Source of the DNA: Candidatus Hydrogenedentota bacterium
Lineage (GTDB): Bacteria; Hydrogenedentota; Hydrogenedentia; Hydrogenedentales; GCA-2746185
Reading direction: 5' to 3'
DNA length: 5,225 nucleotides
NCBI GenBank assembly: GCA_030123645.1
Contig: JASJYE010000202.1
Span: forward strand, 1 to 5,225
Shown in pieces: positions 5,137 through 5,225 of the stretch. How positions within the stretch are numbered: position 1 is the first letter of the stretch; each line of letters begins with the position of its first letter. The notes under the pieces are model-generated. The model searched no databases, was not told the DNA's origin, and saw only the letters and a program-made list of their open reading frames with translations. A program made the position numbers and the translations under genes.

Positions 5137-5225
5137 CTAACGTGCGGAGGTGTACAGTGAGTGGTACGTCGCGTAGTGGGCCAGGACGCGCTTGACGTAG
5201 TTTTGCGTCTCCGCGAAGGGGATCG
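5137..5225 (-). CDS. Soluble lytic transglycosylase, C-terminal end (partial)
   Basis: The minus strand is open from the window edge to a TAG at 5139-5137 and encodes 28 residues beginning IPFAETQNYVKRVLAHYATY and ending SLYTSAR. IPF(S/A)ET-x-x-YVK-x-VL is the conserved final helix of Slt-type (GH23) murein transglycosylases; E. coli Slt has nearly the same string close to its C-terminus. These periplasmic enzymes cleave the MurNAc-GlcNAc bond to give anhydro-muropeptides. The catalytic glutamate and most of the protein lie outside the window. The tail after this helix is shorter than in E. coli Slt. It is convergent with queA, with a 206-base gap. Confidence 0.78.
   Translation of the reverse strand, partial: IPFAETQNYVKRVLAHYATYHSLYTSAR

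Overview
The window looks like a chromosomal housekeeping segment from a moderately GC-rich bacterium (upper 50s % GC by eye, not computed). The SerB is of the long kind, with an N-terminal ACT region before the HAD domain, and reads very like gammaproteobacterial SerB. The truncated Hsp70 (YegD-like) and the Slt-type lytic transglycosylase tail also fit a proteobacterium, most likely a gammaproteobacterium. This placement is an inference from recalled family sequences. No insertion sequence, CRISPR array, rRNA or tRNA gene was seen.

Layout. The left half is a minus-strand operon. A YegD-like Hsp70 ATPase gene (2750 down to 1338) is followed after 19 bases by serB (1318 down to 95), the last step of serine synthesis. 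A good extended -10 promoter for this pair lies at 2844-2836. Diverging from it is a small XRE-family repressor gene (2985-3296). Its promoter is a perfect TTGACA, a 17-base spacer and TATTCT, which puts the predicted transcription start essentially on the ATG, so the mRNA should be leaderless. Convergent with it is an Rrf2-family regulator gene (3770 down to 3357) that lacks the iron-sulphur cysteines. Diverging from that one is queA (3908-4930), for the S-adenosylmethionine:tRNA ribosyltransferase of queuosine synthesis. At the right edge, on the minus strand, are the last 28 residues and stop codon of a soluble lytic transglycosylase (5225 down to 5137).

The 206 bases between the convergent queA and transglycosylase genes hold an unusually dense set of interleaved inverted repeats (4959-5073). 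This is the only stretch whose structure is not explained by the genes. It could be a bidirectional terminator or a structured RNA.

The genes do not form one obvious pathway. The plausible functional units are the hsp70-serB operon, possibly controlled by the divergent XRE protein, and two regulator genes with likely autoregulatory operators. No clearly new system is evident. The better leads are the leaderless XRE gene, the unusual QueA motif residues and the inverted-repeat cluster.
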